DNA of 64,000 bases from Citrus sinensis (Eukaryota; Streptophyta; Magnoliopsida; Sapindales; Rutaceae): NCBI RefSeq assembly GCF_022201045.2, contig NC_068560.1, forward strand, positions 25,561,501 through 25,625,500. Direction: 5' to 3'. This document shows, one piece after another, positions 22,226 to 33,256 of this stretch. Made by a program: the position numbers and the translations under genes. Position 1 is the first letter of the stretch, and each line of letters starts with the position of its first letter. The notes beneath the pieces are model-generated. The model did not search any database. It was not told where the DNA came from and saw only the letters and a list, made by a program, of their open reading frames with translations.

Positions 22226-24235
22226 AAAGCTAGGACTTGAGGAGGTGATGTGGCATCACTATTTTGCTTCTTTGTATATTCTCTATTATCTAATAAATAG
22301 AGATTTTTTTTTAGATTTGACTTTTCATCTTCTCATAATTAATTTGATTGTATTTAACTCATTTAATAAATAGTAACTTTATTAATATATATCATTCCTC
22401 ATCTTTTTATATTTTTTATTATTTGTACTTTTTTTCTCTTTCTATTTAAATTCAACAATATGTAATCATTAATAATAAAGGACTTGAGGAGGTGATGTGG
22501 CATCACCATTTTGCTTCTTTGTATATTCTCTATTATCTAATAAATAGAGATTTTTTTTTTAGATTTGACTTTTCATCTTCTCATAATTAATTTGATTGTA
22601 TTTAACTCATTTAATAAATAGTAACTTTATTAATATATATCATTCCTCATCTTTTTATATTTTCTATTATCTAAAATATTAGTGGATATTCTTTGTACTT
22701 TTTTTTTCTCTTTCTATTTAAATTCAACAATATGTAATCATTAATAATAATTAATTATAAGTCTTTTGAAACATTTATTTATTTTATTATGCTAGCAATT
22801 AAACTTTAGTGGCTTAAAGTACATGAATTAATTAACATAGGAAGAGAGGTTCTTTCATTTATAAAGCTAGGACTTGAGGAGGTGATGTGGCATCACTATT
22901 TCTCATCTTTGTATATTCTCTATTATCTAATAAATAGAGAAATTTTCTTTTAGATTTGGCTTTTCATCTTCTCATATTTAATTTGATTGTTATTACACAA
23001 TAACAATTATGTAAAGATTTTAATGAGGCATATTCTTTGTAATGAACATTTAAGGGGGAGTGTTATGAATTTATTAAAATAAATGTAGATGTTTATAACA
23101 TATATCGCTTAGTCTCCCCACTATCTCTCATTAGCAACCTTTAGCTTCCCTATAACTCCCACTATCTCACAAGGAATTATGATCCATAATTTTTCATTAA
23201 TTCAATGGAGTGATTAATTTTTCATCTTCTCATCTTTGTATGTTTTCTATTATCTAAAATATCTAAAATATTGGTGGATATTCTTTGTACTTTTTTTCTC
23301 TTTCTATTTAAATTCAACAATATGTAATCATTAATAATAATTAATTATAAGTCTTTTGAAATATTTATTTATTTTATTATGCTAGCAATTAAAATTTAGT
23401 GGCTTAAAATACATGAATTAATTAACATAGGAAGAGAGGTTCTTTCATTTTCCCTCAACAATGCCACTAAGACCTAATTTTAATGCCATAATCCCATATT
23501 TAATTATGCAACCTTTTGTTGATTGTCTTTTGGTTTCTTCAAAATTTATTATGCTATCAATTAAACTTTAGTGCCTTAAAATACATCACCTAATTAACAT
23601 AGGAAGAATGGTGGATATTCTTGTACATATTTCTTCCTCTTTCTATTTAAATCCAACAATATGTAACCATTAATAATAATTAATTATAAGCCTTTTGAAA
23701 CATTAATTTATTTTATTATGCTAGCAATTAAACTTTAGTGGCTTAAAATACATCAATTAATTAACATAGGAAGAGAGGTTCTTTCATCTTCCCTCAACAA
23801 TGCCACTAGGGCCTAATTTTAATGCCATAATCTTATATTTAATTATGGGCCTAAATTTAATTTTAATAATTTTAATGTATCTTCCTCTTTCTATTTAAAT
23901 CCAACAATATATAACCATTAATAATAATTAATTATAAGTCTTTTGAAGCATTCATTTATTTTATTATGCTAGCAATTAAACTTTAGTGGCTTAAAATACA
24001 TGAATTAATTAACATAGGAAGAGAGGTTCTTTCATCTTCCCTCAACAATGCCACTAGGGCCTAATTTTAATGTCATAATCTTATATTTAATTATGTAACC
24101 TTTTGTTGAATGTCTTTTGGCTCCTTTAAATTTTATTATGCTAGCAATTAAACTTTAGTGACTTAAAATACATCAACAAATTAGCATAGGAAGAGAGGTT
24201 CTTTCATCTTCCCTCAACAATGCCACTAGAGCCTA
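22226..24235. repeat. Nested direct repeats inside the Helitron
   Basis: The Helitron 5' subterminal block (GGACTTGAGGAGGTGATGTG) occurs three times, at about 22231, 22481 and 22870. A second family of about 100 bases, running from ATTATAAGTCTTTTGAAAC through TGCTAGCAATTAAACTTTAG to GGAAGAGAGGTTCTTTCAT, recurs at about 22750, 23340, 23690, 23935 and (partly) 23545 and 24135. The spacing is irregular and the spacers are not unique short units, so this is not a CRISPR-like array. Confidence 0.8.
23030..23130 (+). repeat. Possible Copia polypurine tract and LTR edge inside the Helitron
   Basis: The sequence TTTAAGGGGGAGTGTTATGA at about 23049-23068 has the form of a Copia-type polypurine tract followed by an LTR beginning TGTTA. 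No matching LTR end, primer-binding site or pol sequence was found, so it would be a small captured fragment. Confidence 0.3.
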
Positions 24236-24433
24236 ATTTTAATGCTATAATTTCATATTTAATTATGCAACTTTTTGTTTAGTGCCTTTTGGCTTCTTCA
24301 AGCTCTCTAAACACTAAATATTTAAGATTTGTTATGTTTAGTTTTTTTTAATTTATTTAATCAACACCCTCTTTAGAAAAATACTTGTATTTTTATTGTT
24401 TGATTTATTTGAATTTTTGGTATTGTGTGCTTC

Positions 24434-25601
24434 ATGGAGTACTCTTTTCTTTATGAGTTGAACATTGATAAAGATAGTTGGATGATAAGGGTTACACTTT
24501 GTAGGATGTGGGAGTCTACTAATACTAAAAAACATGGAGAATTGATTAGTGTTGACATGATTTTTATTGATGAAAAGGTTGTATAAAAAATTCATTCTCC
24601 CATTATTTTCTCTAATTTTTTTCCCAATTGTTTCACACTTAATGTAGTATGTGTTTTTTTTTTCGTAGGAAAATCTAATGCATGCAACAATCATGAAAAC
24701 TTTAGTGACAAGGTTTAAGCACATGTTAAGTGAGGGTTCTTTGTACAATGTCGAGAATTTGAAAGTTGTTTCAACTACAGGCGAGTACAGACCACTTTCA
24801 AATCAGTATAAGATTATTTTCTTGGTTATAACTTCTCTTAAGAGGATAGAAGAAGAAACTGTCAAGATTCCGATTAATGAATTTCAATTCGTATCTCTGA
24901 ATTTGATTGATTTACGTGTGAATGATAACACAATCCTCTCAGGTATTTTTTTAATTATTAATGTTTGTTAATCTTTAAGTGTATATTAGAAATTATTAAT
25001 CCTTATGTTTTAACATGTTTATGTTATTTTTCCATAATATTACAGATGTTATCAGAAGTTTATGTGGTGTGGGTGATATTGAGATCGTTGGAGCTGGTTG
25101 GAAAAAAAGAGATATAAAAATTCTAACGGATTAGTAAGTTGAATATAATCAAGAAAACTACGACTTTATATTTTTTAGTTATTTATGTTATTTTTTAATT
25201 ATTGGTTCTCTTTACATTATTAACTTTTGTTAATTTTTATAGATAGCTCGGTAACAACAAAGATTACTTTATGGGGAAAGTTAGGGGAGATGTTTGATCC
25301 AAACTTATACAAGAAATACGAGGGTCCTTGTATTGTGATAGTAACTTCTACAACCATTAAAAAATTCCAAGGTGATTATTTTGTTTAGATTCCACTAATT
25401 AACATTTTCAAATGCAGTGTGGCTATTTTAATATTATACACAATTTTGGATTTTGTTCAAGTTTTGTTTTAGGCTACATTTGCTCTAAACAGGTGAGGTT
25501 AATTTCTCTGCCACAAGTGCAAGCAAAATCTACATAAATCTTCAAATAGATTATGTAGCATCATTAATTGAAAGATTTTCTACCATCTCCAACGTTGTGC
25601 A
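24434..25601 (+). CDS. RPA1-like (replication protein A OB-fold) gene fragment carried by the Helitron
   Basis: Joined exons 24434-24577, 24669-24942, 25046-25133, 25247-25371 and from 25493 read as a plant RPA70-like protein. The opening includes MEYSFLYELNIDKDSWMIRV and CRMWEST, followed by MHATIMKTLVTRFKHMLSEG (first OB fold). Further on come ITLWGKLGEMFD and TKYEGPCIVIVTST-type residues (second OB fold) and ASKIYINLQIDYVASLIERF. Plant Helitrons often carry RPA1-like genes, thought to help with single-stranded DNA. The zinc-finger C-terminus is not visible before the Helitron end, so it is probably partial. It lies wholly inside the element and on the strand of its 3' hairpin. Confidence 0.7.
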
Positions 25602-25925
25602 AGTTAGTAAAAGTCTTTACATGTATTTTACTTATTTCTTTTATAATTCAACGCATTGCTAAGGATCCTCAATTACAAAATTTAATTTGGAACTTATCAA
25701 CTACAAAAGGTATAAGGTTTGTACACTTAGACTATACACGTTAATATATATTTTTAACGTTAACAAAAAAGTAGTTAACTTTCATAAATAACATTAGTTT
25801 TATAAGGCTGCCTCATTTTAAAAAAAATTAATTTATATTTTTTATCAGTTTTATCGAGTATAAAAAAAATTGATAATATTAAATTTATTTTCTAAAACCG
25901 CGCTTCGCGCGGTTTTATTTCCTAG

Positions 25926-27851
25926 TCTAACTATATACGAAAAGCTTAACTATTTTCAGGGGTGTGGTGATTATGGTTGATGAATTAATCAAATACGAGA
26001 GGTGTTAAGAAAAATCCATAAAAGTAGAGGGGGAGGTGAGATGAAATTAAACTTTGGTGGTGTAAATTATATTTGCACATGCGTAAATGGAAGGATAGCC
26101 TGTAGCATTAAAACCGAACGTGCGAACGGTGTCGTTAAGCGCAGTCTCTTACCGTATCACTCAGTTCAATTTTGGTCCTTTCTAAGAATTTTTCTGTCTC
26201 TCTCAATTGGCTTCTGCAAAGCTAACCCTTCAGCGGATTGCATCTTTTAGGTATTCAGTTGTGCCTCATGTTTGTATGTGTTTTTTTTAATTTATTTTTT
26301 AATTTTTTATATTTCCACTTCTACGGTGTTAATTTTTTTACGAAATTGTGATTGCTTGATCAGAAATTGGATAGTGTCGTGAGATTTTGCACTGAATTGA
26401 ATTATGTTTAGTTGAATTCAATTTTCAATATTATACAAAACTGAAACAATGTAAAGCATGAGCATGGTGGAATTTTTTATAGAAGTTATGGTTTTCTTGG
26501 CTTCGTGTAAAGCAATGCCTGAATTATGGGATAAGCTTTCAAAGTAGCTGGAGTTGAGAGTTAATAAATTGGGTGGGATGTTTTAGATAGTACTGTAATT
26601 TAATGGTTCTCGATACTTAAGACTCCCTGAAATATAATTTTATGTATTAATTAGCGCCAAACAGTAGAATTCAGCAGTAAATGATTTAGATGCTTTATGA
26701 AGATTATTGAAGTCTATTTATTTGGCCTAGAGGAAAAGGTAGTGAAGACACGTATTTAATGACTATATCTTCTGAAATTACTCTCTTGGCATTTTTTTTT
26801 TTGGCAAAAAAATATGCTTAATATGTTATGGGGAGAAGAATTAAAAAAGGATCGGAATAGTGGATTGCAATTGGTCTGTAGTTGTCCCGATATTTGCGGA
26901 GATGAAATATGGTGTGTTTAAAACTTAGGTGACATGTATTCCAACAATACCCATTGATTGAAGTCTTGATTGGTGTCTTTACATTTATTTAGTATTCACT
27001 AAGTTGGAACCCGAGCTACTCAACTATGTCTGTCATCTCTGAATGAAAGTATGTAGTTAAACTTTGCCATGGAAAGAGGGAAAGTAAACGCAGGTGGTTT
27101 TGTAATGTTATGTTCGCTTTTATAAATTTCCTTTCTTTAATAAAGTCACACTTTGTTTTTAGTGGAAAATAATAAGATCGGATGGTGTAGGGGGGTTACC
27201 TTGTTGCTGCATGAATATTGTACTGCTATGTGTTGATGGCATTTTAAACAACGTGCTTCTGGCTATGAAATAACTAACTATAAATGAGGACAGCTGGACA
27301 AGAAATGATGTCTTGAATGTCACCTAGTACTGTTTGTCGTAGTGGCTTAATCATCAAGATTTTTTTCCTTTTTTTTTTGAATTGCAAATATTGATGCTGG
27401 GGATCTTGCACCATTTTTGATGGTTTAGAATGTTGTGACCATTAGAAGCTTCCTTGTCATGAATTGTTGGCACAGATTATTGAAATGTTCATGAGAAAGC
27501 TAATCTGTTTGTCCATTGCCTATTATCAGATTCCATTTTGTTGCAGTCTTGTGGTTGAGCAGGTCTCAAGATTCTAACTCTTCCCCCTGGGCCCCCCCCC
27601 CCCCCCCCCTCTCTTCTGAGGGAGAATTTCCTATCATTGTCAAGTGTTTGGCAATTAGCCACCATCTGCTGTATTCATTATGAAGGCATTGTAAATTTTT
27701 TATTTTCTTGCCAAATTTTGATGCATTTTCACTTCGTTTGCTTCTGCCATTCCTTTGCTGGGCTTTTGAGTTTTTTATTTCATATTGTAAATAGTGAACA
27801 ACAGAATAATCCCTAAATTATTGTTTGCTGGGAGCCTGGTTAGTTGGACAG
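25926..27851 (+). promoter_or_regulatory. Promoter, leader exon and leader intron of DCD gene copy 1
   Basis: A conserved untranslated exon ends at 26250 (CATCTTTTAG, donor GTATTC). The intron runs to the acceptor TTGGACAG at 27851, directly before ATGATGG. Copy 2 keeps the same arrangement (donor after 37599, acceptor at 39189). TTTTTCTGTCTCTCTC in the leader is a typical plant pyrimidine-rich start region. The Helitron inserted immediately upstream at 25925, about 320 bases before the donor. Confidence 0.65.
27592..27609. repeat. Uninterrupted run of 18 C
   Basis: A homopolymer of 18 cytosines lies in the leader intron of DCD copy 1. The paralogous position in copy 2 (about 38940-38950) has only a short C run, so the tract expanded recently or is an assembly error. 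Confidence 0.85.
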
Positions 27852-27854
27852 ATG

Positions 27855-29774
27855 ATGGAACAAGAAAATGAAGAGAAGAAGGGAGCTGGGAATGCTATGG
27901 AATCCTCAGCTGCCGCAAAATCATCTGAAAATGAAATCCCAAAATCATTGAAGGCCAGATCTAAAATTGCAAAGAAGTGGCCCATTAATGACTTGAAGGC
28001 CAAAAAGGCCAAAAAGGCCAAAATTGCTGCACGAGCTTGGAGTAGATTCAGAAAGAAGAAGAAAAGAAATTTATTAGATGAGAAGAATGATAACAACAGC
28101 ATTGAAGGAGAGGGTTCTAAGAAGCTAAATTCAAGGGAAGAAAACTTAAATGAGAACCTTTTGAAAGAAAAGGACCCCAAGACAAGCCAGCAGTGTAAAA
28201 AGAACCAAGAGGAGATTGGTGGGTTGGATAAGAATCACCGGAAACAAAGAGGTGAAGAGGAGATTGGTGGGGCAGATAAAAATCTCTGGAAACAAGGAGG
28301 CGAACAGAAGATTCCTGGGTCAGACAAGAGTTTGAAGAATCAGAAGGAGAAAGAGAAACAGAGAGACGCAGGAAGGAGCCAAGAGAAGGAAATGAGGAAA
28401 GATAAGCTTGGTGGTTTGATATTTATGTGCAGCAAGAAGACCAAGCCAGATTGTTTCCATTATCATGTCATGGGTGTATCAGGTAGTAGGAAAGATCTTG
28501 TGCTGGGTATTAAACCTGGGCTTAAGCTTTTTCTCTATGATTTTGATCTCAAGTTTATGTATGGGATTTACAAGGCATCCTCTTCTGGTGGCATGAAACT
28601 TGAGCCAAAAGCTTTTGGTGGAGCCTTTCCTGCTCAGGTAAAGTTTTATTGTTGGTTTTCACTTAAATCATTGCAGCTACATCTTTGTGCTGACAACTTT
28701 TGATTTCAGGTGCATTTTGATGTCCACAGGGATTGTCTTCCTCTCCCTGAAAGCATATTCAGGAAGGCTATTGAGGAAAATTATGATGAAAAGCACAAGT
28801 TCAAAATTGAGCTCACTCCTAGACAGGTAGCAATTTTGTATTTCCTTAGGTGGTTTAGTGGCCATTTCGTCTTTAAGCCTTGAATTCATGATATTTCAAG
28901 TTTTCATCCATGAATTTGTAATATTTTAAAATTTTCTTCTCAGGTTAGGAAGCTCTCAGAACTTTTCCGACCAGTTGCAGCTCATTCAACTGCATTGCCT
29001 GTCCTTACCACTCCTGTGCCAAAGGTTCAGGATAGGGAAGTTCATTTAGGTGTTAGAGAGTCAAACTGGGAAAAATTTGCTAGAGATCCATACGCTAATG
29101 CCAGCTCTAGGAATTATAGTGGATTGTCTTCTGCAAGGGATCGGCGTATTACATATGGAAAGGGATCTTCACTCAGAGAGGAAGTTCCCAATGATTTATG
29201 CATGACTGAAAAGGAGTATCGTGCTCCTTTGAATCCCTTCCAGAGGGGTCATGAAACAGGGCAAGATCACCTTCTAAGACACCCAGATCCCACATATAGT
29301 GACACCATCCCTGTGTCCAGGGAACCTGTTCGTGCTGATGCTCTGCGCGTGACAGAGAGAGAATATCAAACTTATAATGTGGGTTCTAGACATGAACTGC
29401 CATCTAGAGTTTCCCCTGTAGCTACAACCTTGGACTCCTACCATAGAGAGCCATATAGTACTTACTATTATGGTGCTTCATCTGTGGACCCATATCTGCC
29501 ACTTCCAAGGAGAGAAGATATCACCTCGGGTTCCTACTCTGCTACTAGACGGAGAGAGAATTACTTGGTCGGAACCGATCCCTTAAGAAGGGGAGAAACT
29601 GATCAAGCTGATAGGTTATACTCATCATATGCCACAAGTGCTCTATCAAACTACAGTAGGCAACACCCCTATGAAGGGTGCAAGCTGGACTTGGTAGCTG
29701 CACCGGTATCATCAAGGTACTCCTTTTCTGGTCCATCAATTTCAGACAAATTAGCATTATTGGGAAACTTATGA
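27855..29774 (+). CDS. DCD (Development and Cell Death) domain protein, copy 1
   Basis: Exons 27855-28637, 28710-28826 and 28944-29774 give 576 aa. Residues 1-180 are lysine-rich and charged, with repeats such as [21 protein letters not shown], and are probably disordered. The DCD domain spans about 183-312: [49 protein letters not shown] and [14 protein letters not shown] domains occur in plant stress and cell-death proteins such as NRP; their binding partners are not settled. The tail is rich in Arg, Tyr and Ser. The second of two adjacent ATGs is used because only it is present in copy 2. The C-terminus ([12 protein letters not shown]) differs from copy 2 because about 170 bases are missing around the stop. 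A 48-bp in-frame block after EKEYRA is also absent. Confidence 0.88.
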
Positions 29775-30432
29775 CTTATAGAAAATATTTGTTGCATTGT
29801 GTCACTGATGGTCAGGCCATAAAATTAGTTGAATGATAGTGTCAAGCAGTTGGCAATACAACCTTCTACCAATGATAGAACCCTTTTCATTCTACATTTT
29901 GTTCGACACATTAATTTGGTTCCATTATGCCATTATCTGTGATTGATTGAGTTGCATGTCTGTGTATAAGATTTTCACCTTGTGGTGCGAGTGTTCCTAA
30001 GCTAATTTATAAGACCTGGAATTGTCTTTAACTAGCATATGACATTTGAGTTGAAAAGCCTATTGAGAAAGTTATCTCCTCAAAACAGAAAATTTTTTGC
30101 TTCGGTGGGAGGACAATTAAATTTTGGCAAAGTTTGCTTTGAAATTTTTGAAGAGAACTTGTAAATTTGGTACACGTATCGAGTGATTCATGGTTTTTAA
30201 TACATTTCTTCCAAGGAATCATTTTTGTTTGGTTCTTAAACTGTGTTTCTAATCCAATATCTCAACTAATTTCTGCTGGCATTTTTTTTTATCTTGACAA
30301 AAAGCTATTCACTGTTTTAATGGATTGTTATTGGAAATAATCAAATAAAGCCTATGAAGAATTAGAATAAAAGCTATATTTTATCTCTATTAAGGGAAGA
30401 TTTGATAACCAAACCGCCAATATTTCTTTTTA
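29775..30432. other. 3' flank of DCD copy 1
   Basis: This stretch is non-coding and aligns closely with 41275-41945 of unit 2. No RNA gene or other feature is seen. Confidence 0.6.
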
Positions 30433-31140
30433 GGGGAAAAGCCACCCACACCCCCAACGTTTGCTTAGTTAGTCAAACAAATCCCCTCAATTTCATAAAT
30501 GGTCACACAAACCCATTTTTCATTATTATACCCTTTATTACAACAACCCAATTATTGACTTCAAATAAACTTCTTTAATAAATATAAATTATAAGTAAAA
30601 TAATATAACATAATATATAAAATAAGATAAAAGTTATAAAATATTTTGAATATTAGAAAGGTTATTTTAACAATATTAATCTATCGTATTCTTTTGATAA
30701 TAATAAAATCTATTTGACATATTAATAAAATTAAAATAATTATACCTAAAATTCACAATAATTTATAAAATTTATAAAATTATTTTATTTACAATACCTT
30801 TTTTAATTATGTTTGTATTAGTATAAATCTTAAAGTCAAATTTTGAATTAATAGATTTTAGCATTAATAAAATCCGCAGGATAGGCTAATAATAACTTAA
30901 TATTAAAAATAATTTTCATTATATACGTTATTTTATTGATTATACTTATTGTAATATTGTATTTGTATCATGTCTTTATTTAATATTTTTATCTTATTAT
31001 TAAATTTATATTTATTTGGGTTATTATAATCGAAGGGTGTAATAGTCATTTTTTAAATTAAAGGAGTTTGTGTGACCATTTATGAAACTAAAGGGATCTG
31101 TGTATTTAAGCAAACCTTGAGGGTTTGGCGCCTCTTTCCT
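30433..31140. mobile_element. Mutator-type MITE, 708 bp
   Basis: It is flanked by the 9-bp direct repeat TTCTTTTTA (30424-30432 and 31141-31149). The inverted ends extend about 85 bases and share GTTTGCTTA and the block TTTCATAAATGGTCACACAA. Duplication unit 2 carries the empty site with a single TTCTTTTTA at about 41949, which proves the borders. The interior is AT-rich and non-coding. Confidence 0.92.
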
Positions 31141-31424
31141 TTCTTTTTATTAAAACCTCTACTTTTTATAGCCGCAATTAATTCGAGATATACTTGAGAA
31201 GTTTTATTTAAAAATGTTGGTAAGCTTTAATTCATCCCCAATAGAATGACAATCTTTAATTCATCACTTAAAAAGTGTGAAAATCTCAATTTATCTTTCA
31301 TTTTTGGTCAGAAGATGAGAGCAAATTGGGTGTACGTTGATGTTTTTCTCTTATTTTTGGTATTCTTAACAAAAAAAAATTTTAAAAAGATGTTTGTTCT
31401 TTCTGTGGTTGTTTATGGAGGTAA

Positions 31425-31492
31425 AGTCTTAGCTCAAGTGGTTAGAGCATTGTCTTCTTAAGGCCAAAAGTCCCGAGTTTGAGCCTTATTCC
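31425..31492 (+). repeat. tRNA-like sequence, probable SINE head (copy 1)
   Basis: TTAGCTCAAGTGGTTAGAGC resembles a pol III A box region, and CGAGTTTGAGCC, 30 bases further on, resembles a B box. The anticodon-arm region reads GTCTTCTTAAGGC. The acceptor ends do not pair well, so this is not a functional tRNA. A diverged copy lies at 42195-42262. A tRNA-derived SINE or an old tRNA pseudogene would both fit. Confidence 0.5.
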
Positions 31493-31959
31493 TTTGGAAG
31501 TAAATAGAAGATTATCATTTTAAGTAAAGAATAGATTGAAGTTTATTCTTAAACGTTATATGAAACAAACCTTAAGCCTTTTACAACTATTTATTTGTGT
31601 GCTACTATTTTTTTTAAAAAGTTTTTATTACTCTTCTCAAATTAACAGTTAGTAAAGATGTCAGTTTTTCATTACACATTCTAAAGTTTCTTTAACAATT
31701 TATTCGAACACTTTTTTCCCCCGAAACCGACAATGGTAAGATAGTCGGACCTATTTTGACTGACTTGATTTGGATAACTTGTGTTATACTCTCTCTCATA
31801 ATTCATAAAGACCACTTGATTTACTCTATCTTTCCTGTGTCATTGTGCTTACGTTGCAAGGGATTCGTCACAGTGGCAATTAAACTTGCATAATTTACAT
31901 ACGTAGACTTTATTTGAATATTCTCCATTGTCTTTGTTGACCTTTTTTCTTTTTTTCTT

Positions 31960-32376
31960 GGCAAATTATCATCCGTATACCCTAAATTTGTGTTTTTATA
32001 TAAAATATTGCAACACTTTAAGAGTGTATCAATCGTCTACCCTAAATTAACAAAAGTTATATGCCGACCACTAAACCGTTAACTGTCATTTGAAAGTTAA
32101 CGAAACTATAGGGAATTGATGATTTTACCCTTGAAAATTGTCACTTGTATACCCTTAAAATATCTTATTATCACTTATATATCCTTAAATTATCACTTAT
32201 ATTATATGAAAAGACCAGATTACCCCTTTGATGTCATTATATTTAAACGGCAACTAACGGTTTGGTGGATGGCAGATACATTTTGTCAATTTAGGGTGGA
32301 CGACTGATATACCCTGAAAGTGTTGTAGTAAATTTGATAACGAAGTAAACTAACGGTATACGATTGATAATTTTCC
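31960..32376. mobile_element. Mutator-type MITE, 417 bp
   Basis: The 9-bp repeat TTTTTTCTT flanks it at 31951-31959 and 32377-32385. The inverted ends are about 105 bases long, beginning GGCAAATTATCATCCGTATA and (right, complemented) GGAAAATTATCAATCGTATA. They continue through shared ACAACACTTT and CCACCCTAAATT-like blocks. Unit 2 has no insertion at the matching site (about 42717-42745). Confidence 0.92.
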
Positions 32377-33256
32377 TTTTTTCTTTTCTTGTGTCAAAAG
32401 AATCCTTCATTTATTGGAATATTCTTCATGACTAGTTGCAATTGGAAGCGTCCCTGAAATTCATCTCTCATTCGACCTTAAAATACTTTCTCCAAACAAT
32501 TAGAATACATATGATTTTACTAATTGGTTTAGTTGATCATTCAACTAATTAATTAGTGTTGTTAATTAGTTATCTTCTCAAAACACATTAAGGTTTCATT
32601 AAACTTTTCTAATGGGTCAATTTCACCAGCTTCAAACATAAAAGCTTCATGTTAAAAGGACATGCCCATCATCTTCAAAAGCTCCTTCAAAAAGCTAGCT
32701 GTTTTCTTTATTGTCATTTCCATCCACTTTAACCCTCTCTTTTCCATTTTCTGTATCTTTGACTTTGACTTGGAAATAGAGAGCAATAAAGTTTAGACAG
32801 AAAAATTTAATAGAACGTTGACAAAAATTTAAAAAAAAAATTGGTGTAGACTTATCTTGTACTAGTATTAGTTTATTTCTGTCATAAATATAAATAAGTT
32901 AAGATAGGATTTTTTTTTTTCAGAAAAAGAAACTTAATTTCATTAATTTTACCTTTGCTTCATGATAAGGTAAATTATGATTTTTTTTTCGACTTCCGGA
33001 AGACTTTGTCAAATGATTTTCAAACAAATTTTTTTATTGGACTGAAAGGCCTAATTTAGCAAATAGGTTGGAAAATGGCAGAATACCAAAGCCCAATGTT
33101 GGAAAACCAAGTGTATTGGGAACTTCAAGAAATTCAACCAAGAAGAGAAAGAGGAAGTCAGTAATTGAATCTGATGAAAGTTCTGAAGGAGTGGATGTGG
33201 AGGTTCAAGAAAAAGATGGTAAGTATTCAAGACGGAATTTTGTACATGATGCATGC

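Larger units (their letters stand above)
22201..25925 (+). mobile_element. Helitron transposon, about 3.7 kb, non-autonomous
   Basis: The element starts TCTATCTATCTATATA directly after A22200. It ends CCTAG directly before T25926, the expected A|T insertion without target duplication. A perfect 10-bp hairpin (AAAACCGCGC, loop TTC) occupies 25894-25916, nine bases before the end, as is standard for Helitron 3' ends. Duplication unit 2 keeps the empty site at about 37309-37315 (GTACAATTTTAACTGTATAC), which fixes both borders. Inside are a relic or gene for an RPA1-like protein and families of internal repeats. No Rep/helicase sequence is visible, so it would need proteins from elsewhere. Confidence 0.93.
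10701..33048. repeat. Tandem segmental duplication, unit 1
   Basis: This 22.3-kb block matches 33049-43368 in the same order and orientation: DnaJ 3' part, BASS relic, uL18 exon 2, DCD leader and gene, tRNA-like sequence and flanking DNA. The left edge lies inside the DnaJ gene at the shared word GCCTAATTTAGCAAAT. Unit 1 is longer by about 12 kb. That is almost fully explained by the Helitron (3.7 kb), two MULE MITEs (0.7 and 0.4 kb) and about 6.9 kb (14.4-21.4 kb) that is absent from unit 2. Confidence 0.9.

Noticed and set aside
22745..24235. Regular repeats resembling a CRISPR-type array
   Set aside because: Repeats are about 100 bases, unevenly spaced and within a plant Helitron, with no cas genes.
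24353..24748. 131-aa minus-strand open frame inside the Helitron
   Set aside because: It lies antisense to the first two RPA1-like exons, crosses their intron and has low-complexity Asn/Lys content.
27818..28180. 120-aa minus-strand frame, Ser/Phe/Leu-rich
   Set aside because: It is the antisense shadow of the lysine-rich DCD exon 1; a similar shadow occurs at copy 2.
31425..31492. Functional tRNA gene
   Set aside because: The acceptor stem does not pair and the anticodon arm is imperfect. A SINE head or tRNA pseudogene fits better.
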